NCBI GenBank assembly: GCA_948956705.1
Contig: CARCZS010000019.1
Location: 1 to 56,606, forward strand
Length of the DNA stretch: 56,606 nt
Source of the DNA: an uncultured Phocaeicola sp.
Lineage (GTDB): Bacteria > Bacteroidota > Bacteroidia > Bacteroidales > Bacteroidaceae
Direction of reading: 5' to 3'
Under the pieces are notes generated by a model. That model searched no databases. It was not told where the DNA came from and worked only from the letters and a program-made list of their open reading frames with translations. Of the stretch, positions 36,826 to 44,808 are shown in pieces. The position numbers and the translations under genes were made by a program. Every line of letters starts with the position of its first letter. Position 1 is the stretch's first letter.

Positions 36826-38085
36826 TTAATGTTCATGACTATGAGCCGGAATCGCATTGCTAGCCGACGCTAATTTCACCTGATAAGCTCCCTTTGTTAC
36901 CACACGGTCACCGGCTTTCAAACCGGTCAGAATCTGCACTTTCTTTCCGTTGCTCGCTCCCAAAGTTACCTCCTGTTTCTTATATCCTTCCTCATCCAGT
37001 TGCAGATAAACAAAGTACAAACCTTGTTCTTCGGTCAGTGCCGTAACAGGCAAGGCCAGCACATCGGGCATTTCCGACGAGAGCAGATACACCTCCACAT
37101 ACGAACCGGGAATCACATCTCCCCGATTATCAAATTCGAAAGTTACAGGCACATAAAAAGAAGTACCACCGGATGCTTTACCATAAGAAAGCAGACGCCC
37201 TTTCAACTCACCCAGCTCATATACCTTATTATCGTATGGAGTCTTGAAGTTTGCCGACTGGATGCTATGCAGATAACCATAATATTTCTCGGAAACATCT
37301 GCACGAAGGAACAGACGACGGTTCTGAGTGATACTCACCAAAGGCTGGCCTACCGACACATAGTCACCTTCCTGCACCAGACAATTCTTGATATAACCAC
37401 CTAAAGGAGCTGTGACGGACACACCTGTCTTGGTCTGGTTCTTTGAAATAGCCTCGTATGCCAATAATGCATTTTCATAACTCTCCTTAATGGCATTGAA
37501 ATCTTTCTGCGATATTATCTGACTTTTTACCAACTTGGCGGCACGTTCATATTCTTTTTTGGCGGTTTCATATGCGATACGGGTACGTTTTACAGGGTCT
37601 CCGTCCGGCATATTCTCAGCAGAGATATTCAGAATGGGAGCCCCCTTGCTCACACTCATACCGTCCGTTACCGGATGGCGGAAAGAAACCACACCGGCTA
37701 CATTGGCGACTACTACGCTTTCATCGCCTTGTGCTGCCTGCACCTGACCGCTGGTCGTTATCACCTGACGGAATGATTCAGGCCGGATTATTTCCGATTC
37801 TACCCCGGCTGCTTTTGCTTTTTCTGGAGCCAGAATTATCTCATCGGAATGTCCGGCTGCAGAAGCTTCCGCTTCATGATTATGCCCTTCGTGACCTTCA
37901 TTCTCATGGTCGTGGTTTTCTTTTTCATGGTCATGCCCTTCGTGATTATGGTCATGCCCTTCGTGGTCGTGATTATGTGCTTCCTCCGTTCCATGATCGT
38001 GTCCTTCGTGATCATGACCCGATTTACTGTTGCAAGAGCCTAAGAGGAACAAGCCTAAGACTCCCATAAAGATAAGTTTCTTCAT
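36826..38085 (-). CDS. RND efflux adaptor with His-rich N-terminus (CusB/CzcB type)
   Basis: A 419-residue lipoprotein (lipobox LLGSC, Cys18). Residues 23 to about 74 are a repeat of HDHEGHDHG-like units with more than a dozen His and many Asp/Glu, a good metal-binding tail. The barrel-sandwich and hairpin adaptor domains follow (VVVANVAGVVSFRHPVTDGM, VTAPLGGYIKNCLVQEGDYV), and the protein ends with another His cluster (AHSHEH). The His-rich tail favours zinc, copper or nickel as cargo. Confidence 0.92.
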   Translation of the reverse strand: MKKLIFMGVLGLFLLGSCNSKSGHDHEGHDHGTEEAHNHDHEGHDHNHEGHDHEKENHDHENEGHEGHNHEAEASAAGHSDEIILAPEKAKAAGVESEIIRPESFRQVITTSGQVQAAQGDESVVVANVAGVVSFRHPVTDGMSVSKGAPILNISAENMPDGDPVKRTRIAYETAKKEYERAAKLVKSQIISQKDFNAIKESYENALLAYEAISKNQTKTGVSVTAPLGGYIKNCLVQEGDYVSVGQPLVSITQNRRLFLRADVSEKYYGYLHSIQSANFKTPYDNKVYELGELKGRLLSYGKASGGTSFYVPVTFEFDNRGDVIPGSYVEVYLLSSEMPDVLALPVTALTEEQGLYFVYLQLDEEGYKKQEVTLGASNGKKVQILTGLKAGDRVVTKGAYQVKLASASNAIPAHSHEH

Positions 38086-38119
38086 GATGATATTATTTGT
38101 TCTTACTTTTTACTAAATG

Positions 38120-38153
38120 CAAAATTAGTGTAAAGAAAATGCAACAAAGTTGC
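38120..38153 (-). promoter_or_regulatory. Predicted promoter and palindrome upstream of the efflux adaptor gene
   Basis: Minus-strand TAATTTTG at 38127-38120 fits a -7 box, with TTTG 17 bases upstream. GCAAC-AAA-GTTGC (38141-38153) is a perfect palindrome that covers the -33 part and could be an operator for a metal-sensing repressor. The operator role is inference. Confidence 0.5.
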
Positions 38154-38179
38154 GGATAAAAAGATAAACTTTCTATCTG

Positions 38180-38605
38180 TTAAGCAAGAACATCGCAAGG
38201 AGGAGCACGCAACCCCTTTACGTGGGGAAGACACGTAGAATGCAGTTTTTCTAAATAGTAATTATAAGGTAATGTGTTGTGTTCTGTCAACCGCAATGAA
38301 AGCGCCAATACATCCGTCACCGTATATAACAGCAAACAAAACGAATAATCAGGAGAAACACTGTCTTGGGCCCGATCCGGAGTTACACTTTTAAACTTGG
38401 TCACACATCCGGCATTACATGTATGATTCTCATCAGAACTATTATTATGCTGCTGATGCTGCACGGAACATTGACAGCCGCACAAAGTCATATCATGCTG
38501 CAAACAAAGAATTTCCCGGTGATGATGATGAGGCAGAACAGATGCTGTCAACATGATAATGCTGACCAACATCAATACCCATGCTATGTATCGTCTCCGT
38601 TTCAT
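38180..38605 (-). CDS. His/Cys-rich small membrane protein of the metal efflux locus
   Basis: From the ATG at 38605 the product has 141 residues: MKRRRYIAWVLMLV starts a transmembrane or signal helix, then HHHHREILCLQHDMTLCGCQC and QHQQHNNSSDENHTCNAGC, rich in His and Cys. The in-frame ATG at 38683 lies upstream of the predicted promoter and inside a terminator, so I reject it. Small proteins of this type are found upstream of CusB/CusA-like genes in Bacteroidetes and I take it for a periplasmic metal-binding accessory protein of the DUF6769 kind; the family assignment is not firm. Confidence 0.7.
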   Translation of the reverse strand: MKRRRYIAWVLMLVSIIMLTASVLPHHHHREILCLQHDMTLCGCQCSVQHQQHNNSSDENHTCNAGCVTKFKSVTPDRAQDSVSPDYSFCLLLYTVTDVLALSLRLTEHNTLPYNYYLEKLHSTCLPHVKGLRAPPCDVLA

Positions 38606-38611
38606 CGGGCA

Positions 38612-38643
38612 CAAAAATAGGTGTTTATCATGTAAATTCCAAA
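38612..38643 (-). promoter_or_regulatory. Predicted promoter of the His/Cys-rich gene
   Basis: Minus-strand TTTG, 20 bases, TATTTTTG (ends at 38612): very good fit. The -7 box is only 6 bases from the ATG at 38605, so the transcript would be nearly leaderless. Confidence 0.65.
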
Positions 38644-38691
38644 AAGAAAGCATGGTAAATGCCGAATTCTCAGCAATTACCATGCTTTCTT
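38644..38691 (-). terminator. 15-bp perfect hairpin after the M13 peptidase gene
   Basis: AAGAAAGCATGGTAA (38644-38658) is an exact inverted repeat of 38677-38691. On the minus strand TTTTTGG follows, so it ends the M13 transcript; the T run also forms the -33 part of the next promoter. Confidence 0.88.
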
Positions 38692-38712
38692 ATTATCTTT
38701 TACATACAAAGC

Positions 38713-40749
38713 TTACCAAATAGAAACACGTTTTTCAGGAGCCAAATACATAGGATCCCCCTCTTTAATGCCAAAAGCATCATACCATGCACCTATTTGA
38801 GGGAGTGCTCCGTTCACACGCCATCTGCCCAATGAATGTGGATCAGACTTGGTTTGCAAACGAATCTGCTCGTCGCGGATATTGCCAGCCCACACTCCGG
38901 CGTATGACAAGAAGAAGCGCTGTTCCGGAGTAAATCCGTCTTTTACCAGCAGGGGAGCATCTTTTGTCGCATTCTTGAACGCCTGGAAAGAAACCTGCAA
39001 ACCACCATGATCGGCTATATTCTCACCTAAAGTCAAAGAACCGTTGGCATTGAGTCCCGGCAAAACCTGGATGCTATCAAAGAAATTCACCATTACCTGA
39101 GCACGTTCTTCAAAACGTTTGGCATCTTCGGCTGTCCACCAATCTTTCAAATTACCATCCTTATCAAACTGACGTCCCTGATCATCGAATCCATGAGTCA
39201 TTTCATGACCGATAACCACGCCAATAGCTCCATAATTAAATGCATCATCAGCATTCATATCAAAAAACGGATATTGAAGAATACCCGCCGGAAAACAAAT
39301 CTCATTCGTGGTCGGATTATAATATGCATTGACAGTCTGCGGAGTCATTCCCCATTCATCTCTGTCAACCGGCTTTCCTGCCTTGGATAACATATAATCC
39401 AGTTCGAATTCTGTAGCACGCTTCACATTGGCCCAATAAGAATCTTTTTCAATATTCAAACCGGTATAATCCCTCCACTTATCAGGATAGCCAACCTTTA
39501 CATAAAAAGAATTCAACTTCTCAATAGCTTTAATCTTTGTGCTGTCACCCATCCATTCCAAATTCCGAATACGTTCTCCCAATGCGGTCTGCAGATTCTT
39601 TACCAACTGCACCATACGTTCTTTTGCGGCTGCCGGAAAATATTTCTCCACATACATCTGACCTACCGCTTCACCCAGTACTCCATTTACAGTACTTACA
39701 GCACGCTTCCAACGAGGTTGGTTAGTCTGTTTTCCGGATAGTGTTTTTCCATAAAAATCAAAATTTTGTGCCACCAAATCATCACTCAAGTAACCGGCAG
39801 CCCTGTCTATCAGACTCCATTGCATATAAGCGATCTGATTTTCAACCGGCAAGCTATTGATAATTTTCTCAACCTCTTTAATCGGATCCACTTGAGAAAC
39901 ACTCAGTTCAGTCACCCCTTTCACGCCTATACCATTCAAGAAAGCATCCCAGTCAATGCCCGGAATCTCTTTCTTTAATTCATCCAAAGACATTTTATGA
40001 TAATTGGCCGCAGGGTTACGCTGTTCCACCGCACTGAAAGAAGCTTTTGCAATACGGGTTTCGATATCCATTACAGCCTCCATTTTCTTTTTAGCGGCAG
40101 CCTCATCAAAACCAGCCAATTGGAACATCTTTACAATATGTTCCTTATACTTATTACGGATATTGACAGTCACATCATCATTGTCCAGATAATATTCTTT
40201 TTCACCCAGACTGATACCCCCTTGATACAATTGAAACAAATTGCTCTTGCTGTCCATGATATCGGCACCCACATAGAAACTGAAATAAGGGAATACACCG
40301 CTATGAGCCAGTTCCGCCATCAAAGGAACTATTTCCGATTTATCCTTCACTGAAGCAATCTTTTCCAAATCAGCTTGAATAGGAGTTACTCCATCCGCAT
40401 TCAGTTTCACACTATCCATAGCCAATTTATAGATATCCCCTATTTTCTGACCTATTGTACCTTGCGCATTCTGCCCGGCAGCAATTTCCACAATCAATCC
40501 TTTCAGTTGTTCCCGATTATTTTCAGCAAGCATATCGAATGAGCCAAAACGGGAATATTCATTGGTCAGAGGGTGTTTCTTCATCCATCCGCCACAAGCA
40601 TACTGATAAAAATCAGCTCCTTGAACAGCCGTAGTGTCCAAATTTGTCAAGTCTATACCCGAAGTCATGACGGCTTCCTTTTTACTGTCACATCCGGCAG
40701 CTACTGCCAGAGCCAATACAGCCATTGGTAAATAATGTTTTGCTTTCAT
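38713..40749 (-). CDS. M13 family metallopeptidase (neprilysin-like) lipoprotein
   Basis: A 678-residue M13 peptidase. The lipobox is VAAGC (Cys20). The zinc site is HEMTH (His515, Glu516, His519) in VIGHEMTHGFDDQGRQFD, with the third ligand Glu576 in LGENIADHGG, and the family ends with the YDAFGIKEGDPMYL type C-terminus, close to the usual CxxW end but with VSIW here. The substrate-binding NAYYNP motif is present. It should cut oligopeptides in the periplasm or at the surface. It follows the ABC-F gene after 25 bases. Confidence 0.94.
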   Translation of the reverse strand: MKAKHYLPMAVLALAVAAGCDSKKEAVMTSGIDLTNLDTTAVQGADFYQYACGGWMKKHPLTNEYSRFGSFDMLAENNREQLKGLIVEIAAGQNAQGTIGQKIGDIYKLAMDSVKLNADGVTPIQADLEKIASVKDKSEIVPLMAELAHSGVFPYFSFYVGADIMDSKSNLFQLYQGGISLGEKEYYLDNDDVTVNIRNKYKEHIVKMFQLAGFDEAAAKKKMEAVMDIETRIAKASFSAVEQRNPAANYHKMSLDELKKEIPGIDWDAFLNGIGVKGVTELSVSQVDPIKEVEKIINSLPVENQIAYMQWSLIDRAAGYLSDDLVAQNFDFYGKTLSGKQTNQPRWKRAVSTVNGVLGEAVGQMYVEKYFPAAAKERMVQLVKNLQTALGERIRNLEWMGDSTKIKAIEKLNSFYVKVGYPDKWRDYTGLNIEKDSYWANVKRATEFELDYMLSKAGKPVDRDEWGMTPQTVNAYYNPTTNEICFPAGILQYPFFDMNADDAFNYGAIGVVIGHEMTHGFDDQGRQFDKDGNLKDWWTAEDAKRFEERAQVMVNFFDSIQVLPGLNANGSLTLGENIADHGGLQVSFQAFKNATKDAPLLVKDGFTPEQRFFLSYAGVWAGNIRDEQIRLQTKSDPHSLGRWRVNGALPQIGAWYDAFGIKEGDPMYLAPEKRVSIW

Positions 40750-40774
40750 TTGTTCTATATATATGATACATACT

Positions 40775-42718
40775 TTAACTTCCCTGCATCTCTTCTAATT
40801 CCATAGAAACGGTTTCCCATTCTTCTACCGTCTGATCCAAGTCCTTTTTCAGTTTCTGATGCTTTTCATACAAAGCCATATCCGATGCACCTTCGGGAGT
40901 AGCCATATCAGCTTCCACCTCGCCAATCTCAGTTTCCAGCTTTTCTATTTTCTGTTCACAATCCGCAATTCGTTTCTCCAATTTGCGAATTTTCTTATTC
41001 AATTCCTTTTGCGCCTCATAAGATAATTTGTTCTCACTAACCGTTTCGAGTTCTTCCTTTTTAGTGGCAGACATAGTAGGAGAAGCCGAAAGCTGCAACT
41101 CATTCAGACTCTCTATTTTCTTTTTCTGTAAAAAATCATAAATGCCGCCAATGTGTTCTTTTACTACTCCACCTCCGAATTCATAAACTTTGGTCACCAG
41201 TCCATCCAAGAACTCACGGTCATGAGAAACAACAATCACCGTTCCATCAAATTCCTTGATAGCTTCTTTCAATACATCCTTTGAACGCATATCCAGATGA
41301 TTGGTAGGTTCGTCCAAAATAAGGAAATTCACCGGTTCTAACAAAAGTTTTATCATGGCAAGACGACTCCGCTCCCCACCCGACAGTACCTTTACTTTTT
41401 TATCAGAAGCCTCACCTCCAAACATGAATGCTCCCAGAATATCACGAATCTTCAAACGAATATCCCCTTTTGCCACATAATCAATCGTATCAAAGACACT
41501 CAGATTTTCATCCAACATCTGAGCCTGATTCTGAGCAAAATAACCAATCTGTACGTTGTGCCCGATGGTCAGTTTACCTTCGTATGGGATTTCGTCCATT
41601 ATACATTTCACCAAAGTGGACTTACCTTCCCCATTCTTTCCGACAAAAGCTACCTTCTCACCTCGATTAATAGTCAAAGTCACATCGTGAAAAACGATAT
41701 GACTGCCATATGCTTTCTTCACCCCGTCACAAATGACCGGATAATTGCCGGAACGCATGGCAGGCGGAAACTTCAACCGCAAGGCTGAATTATCTTCATC
41801 ATCAATTTCAATAGGAACTATTTTTTCCAATTGCTTGATACGGCTCTGCACCTGTACAGCCTTGGTAGCCTTATAACGGAAACGCTCTATGAAATCTTCT
41901 GTATCCTGAATTTGCTTCTGCTGGTTCTCGTATGCACGCAATTGCTGCTCACGACGTTCTTTGCGCAATACCACAAACTCATCGTAAGCCACTTTATAAT
42001 CATAGATATGCCCGCAAGATATTTCAATCGTACGATTGGTCACATTATTAATAAATGCACGGTCGTGGCTCACCAATACAACGGCTCCCGCACTTGTCTT
42101 CAAAAAGTTTTCCAACCATTGAATGCTTTCTATATCCAGATGATTGGTAGGCTCGTCCAACAGCAACACATCGGGCCGTCGCAACAGCAACTTGGCCAAC
42201 TCTATACGCATACGCCATCCACCACTGAACTCAGATGTAGGACGGTTAAAATCCTCCCGGCTAAATCCCAACCCCATCAATGTACGTTCTATCTCAGCTG
42301 TATAATTGGTACCTCCCATCATCAAAAAGCGTTCATTGTCATGGGTGAATTTCTCAATCAGTTTACGATAGTTTTCTGAATCATAATCTGTTCTATCCGC
42401 CAACTCCTGATTCATTCTCTCAATACTAGCCTGCAACTCAAAGATATGTTCAAAAGCCATCTCCGCCTCTTCCATCACAGTATGTTTATCACTCAGAATC
42501 ATGACTTGAGGCAGATAGCCTATCGTCACATCACGCGGAACAGAAACACTACCTGAAGTAGGCGCCTGTATTCCTGCCAATATCTTAAGCATAGTAGACT
42601 TACCGGCCCCATTCTTCCCGACCAGCGCAATACGATCTCTCTTATTGATAACGTATGACACATCCTCAAACAGAGGCGTTACTCCAAACTCTACTTTCAA
42701 ATTATCTACTGAAACCAT
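40775..42718 (-). CDS. ABC-F family ATPase (Uup/EttA type)
   Basis: A 647-residue protein with two ABC domains and no membrane part. Walker A sites are GKNGAGKST (34-42) and GKNGEGKST (about 355-363); signatures FSGGWRMRIELAK and LSGGERSRLAMIK; both Walker B motifs read LDEPTNHLD. Between them is the charged linker of ABC-F proteins (LRKERREQQLRAYENQQKQ), and the last 90 residues form a coiled coil rich in Glu and Lys, as in Uup. ABC-F proteins act on the ribosome; the coiled-coil end suggests a Uup-like housekeeping role rather than antibiotic resistance. CAAATATA at 42748-42755 is a fitting minus-strand -7 box. Confidence 0.93.
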   Translation of the reverse strand: MVSVDNLKVEFGVTPLFEDVSYVINKRDRIALVGKNGAGKSTMLKILAGIQAPTSGSVSVPRDVTIGYLPQVMILSDKHTVMEEAEMAFEHIFELQASIERMNQELADRTDYDSENYRKLIEKFTHDNERFLMMGGTNYTAEIERTLMGLGFSREDFNRPTSEFSGGWRMRIELAKLLLRRPDVLLLDEPTNHLDIESIQWLENFLKTSAGAVVLVSHDRAFINNVTNRTIEISCGHIYDYKVAYDEFVVLRKERREQQLRAYENQQKQIQDTEDFIERFRYKATKAVQVQSRIKQLEKIVPIEIDDEDNSALRLKFPPAMRSGNYPVICDGVKKAYGSHIVFHDVTLTINRGEKVAFVGKNGEGKSTLVKCIMDEIPYEGKLTIGHNVQIGYFAQNQAQMLDENLSVFDTIDYVAKGDIRLKIRDILGAFMFGGEASDKKVKVLSGGERSRLAMIKLLLEPVNFLILDEPTNHLDMRSKDVLKEAIKEFDGTVIVVSHDREFLDGLVTKVYEFGGGVVKEHIGGIYDFLQKKKIESLNELQLSASPTMSATKKEELETVSENKLSYEAQKELNKKIRKLEKRIADCEQKIEKLETEIGEVEADMATPEGASDMALYEKHQKLKKDLDQTVEEWETVSMELEEMQGS

Positions 42719-42869
42719 TCGTTTTTATCCTTTTGCAAAAGTGGCAACAAATATACGGTTTTATATGTAAAAAAGACAAAATACAAGTAAATAAAAAAAG
42801 TCCTCATCCTTAACAAATAGGACAAAAGTATTAAAACGTGTTAGAAAACATATTTTTTTAGTTGTTTTA

Positions 42870-42900
42870 TTTGCAAAATTCACTAAAACACGTACCTTTG
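42870..42900 (+). promoter_or_regulatory. Promoter of small RNA 1
   Basis: TTTG (42870-42873), 19 bases, TACCTTTG (42893-42900): complete consensus. Confidence 0.85.
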
Positions 42901-42905
42901 CAACG

Positions 42906-42968
42906 TGTTTTTCATAGTATTAGATTTAAGGTTAACAAAGGTTGGAGCAAGGCGTTGCTCCTTTTTTT
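42906..42968 (+). ncRNA. Small RNA 1 with conserved 35-base core
   Basis: About 63 bases from the expected start to the end of a terminator made of GGAGCAA-ggcg-TTGCTCC plus seven T (42944-42968). The first part contains TTTTTCATAGTATTAGATTT followed by AAGGTTAACAAA, identical to the second copy at about 54863-54898. There is no ORF. Identical core, different terminators and consensus promoters at both sites point to a family of paralogous small RNAs. It lies between the ABC-F gene and the 3' end of the glycan locus. The remainder of 42719-43114 shows only the ABC-F promoter and the terminator at 43035. Confidence 0.82.
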
Positions 42969-43034
42969 ATGTCTACATTTTCCTCATACTTAAATATTGA
43001 CTTAGCTCAACCAAGCAAAATTTATCTGTAATAC

Positions 43035-43065
43035 AAAAAATGACTGCTTCATTCTCATGAAGCAG
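43035..43065 (-). terminator. Terminator of the glycan-use operon
   Basis: CTGCTTCAT (43044-43052) pairs with ATGAAGCAG (43057-43065). On the minus strand a T run (43040-43035) follows. It lies 50 bases after the propeller gene. Confidence 0.85.
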
Positions 43066-43114
43066 CCACCAACAAAATACACGATGTAACACAACTATGT
43101 TTTATACATATCAG

Positions 43115-44791
43115 TTATTTAATATCGATTCCACAAGGATTGAGTCCCGGACCACCACCACCTGTATATCCCCTACTTTCTCCTGTGTCCCATGGAGAAA
43201 TCCAAAAAGCATATAAATCTCCACAAGTAACATAAAACTTCACTTTAACTATCTTGCCTGAAAGAGCAGCAAGTTTTTTACCTGATTTCCAAGTTACCAA
43301 TTGTTTAGTACTGTTCAAATCATTCATTTCCTTACAATCCTCTCTGGAAAATCCCGTAATCACATTACCATTTTCATCCATTATCTCCACCTGCAAATCC
43401 TTTGCTTGTGCATTCACAAAAAAATGATTACCATCAAACTTTATTTTCTCGGTAACAAGTACCCCTTCTGTGTCTGTATGCATGGAAACGAACCCATCAC
43501 GACGTAAAGTTGCCAACCCAGTAGAAGTAAATCCATCCCACATCACTTTATTCTTCATTCTTCCACTAGAATACAAATACAAAGAATCACCAACAATGAG
43601 AGGTACGCCAATAATAGACTGCATATTTCCCCAGTTCCATGCCCCTTCCGTTTCATTTACTCCCATAACAGGTTCATAACTGGGACGATAAAAATGAAAA
43701 CCATCCCGACTATATCCCATCCCTATTTCATTTCTTTTCTGAATACCTAACTTACCACAGAGATCATTCTCTGGTCCTTTCCACATAGCATAGAACCCTA
43801 GCATAACACTTTCATAAGGCATAGCATCAAAATTATAAATGGCTGGACGCACATCAGGAAATTCAGGATGTAGCAGTTCCTTATCGGAAGGAGTAAACCA
43901 CAAAACTATATTTTTATCCTTTATTCCTTTAGCCAATGAATGCGCCACGCTAACTGCCATCTCTGGATCTTCATTTTCCAAATAGCCTCTAGAGCGTCCG
44001 TCTGCTTTACTCCCCTGCCGTAGACTAATAGCCCATTTTTGAGTAAACGGATTATAGAAAGCAGTGGTACGATCCCCCACCGGTCCTGATTGCGCAACTC
44101 CTTCCGACCAATGAATACCATCTTTTGAATATTTTAAAATTATTTTCCATCCTCCACTATGTTTTTCCACATTGAAGAATTTGAAACGTTTTTCTGGTTC
44201 TGGACACATTTTATCGAGCCAAACTGTAGCCGCATCCCGATCACAAGTATCTACAATATTCGTACCCGGCACTATATCCATATTCACTTTTTCCCAATGC
44301 TTCCCATCTTTTGACTCCGCATAACAAGTATAAAAGCTTTGACGATGTTTGTGCATAGATCCGGCACCAGCCAAATACCACATTTTAAATTTTTGTTCGC
44401 TTTCATCATACCATATTCCATCACTGAAAGGAGCAGCATAAGGAGCACGTTCAAAAGTGTATTCCCACTCCTTATCCGGAGCAAGTACCGGATTATTCTC
44501 ATAGAACATAGCCTTATGGGAAACACGCTCCATATCTGTTTCTGCAATTAAAAAATCATCAACGAATAATTGGCGTCCTAGATTTACAGAAATAACAGTC
44601 GGTTTGTTTGAAATATAAGGTAAAGACATTTCGCAACGTACTCCATCATCAATCATACTAGGAGGCCATTGCTCGGGCAGCACAATGCCATTATGCAATG
44701 TTCTACCATTCTCTTTCACCGTTTTATCATTGGAAGATGACACACAGCCGGCAAAGCAAGCTGCACATATAATATAATAAAATACTTTCAT
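43115..44791 (-). CDS. Five-bladed-propeller glycosidase-like lipoprotein
   Basis: A 558-residue protein from the ATG at 44791, which gives a good lipoprotein signal (MKVFYYIICAACFAGC, Cys16). The upstream in-frame ATG at 44815 would add eight polar residues and overlaps susD, so I prefer 44791. Repeated blade-like strands (FKMWYLAGAG, YAESKDGKHWEKVN, LKYSKDGIHWSEG, MGYSRDGFHFYRP) are of the GH32/GH43/GH117 propeller type, and FVDDFLIAETD near the start is common in uncharacterised members. I cannot name a family or catalytic residues. As the gene after susD it should act on the glycan taken up by this system, at the cell surface. Confidence 0.72.
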   Translation of the reverse strand: MKVFYYIICAACFAGCVSSSNDKTVKENGRTLHNGIVLPEQWPPSMIDDGVRCEMSLPYISNKPTVISVNLGRQLFVDDFLIAETDMERVSHKAMFYENNPVLAPDKEWEYTFERAPYAAPFSDGIWYDESEQKFKMWYLAGAGSMHKHRQSFYTCYAESKDGKHWEKVNMDIVPGTNIVDTCDRDAATVWLDKMCPEPEKRFKFFNVEKHSGGWKIILKYSKDGIHWSEGVAQSGPVGDRTTAFYNPFTQKWAISLRQGSKADGRSRGYLENEDPEMAVSVAHSLAKGIKDKNIVLWFTPSDKELLHPEFPDVRPAIYNFDAMPYESVMLGFYAMWKGPENDLCGKLGIQKRNEIGMGYSRDGFHFYRPSYEPVMGVNETEGAWNWGNMQSIIGVPLIVGDSLYLYSSGRMKNKVMWDGFTSTGLATLRRDGFVSMHTDTEGVLVTEKIKFDGNHFFVNAQAKDLQVEIMDENGNVITGFSREDCKEMNDLNSTKQLVTWKSGKKLAALSGKIVKVKFYVTCGDLYAFWISPWDTGESRGYTGGGGPGLNPCGIDIK

Positions 44792-44808
44792 AATTATTCT
44801 ATTTTTAA

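Noticed and set aside
37572..38069. A 165-codon plus-strand frame opposite the His-rich adaptor
   Set aside because: Its repeats (HDYALRD-like) mirror the His-Asp codon repeats of the real gene.
38606..38683. Upstream in-frame ATG at 38683 for the His/Cys-rich gene
   Set aside because: It lies within the terminator hairpin of the previous gene and before the predicted promoter; the residues it would add are not like a signal peptide.
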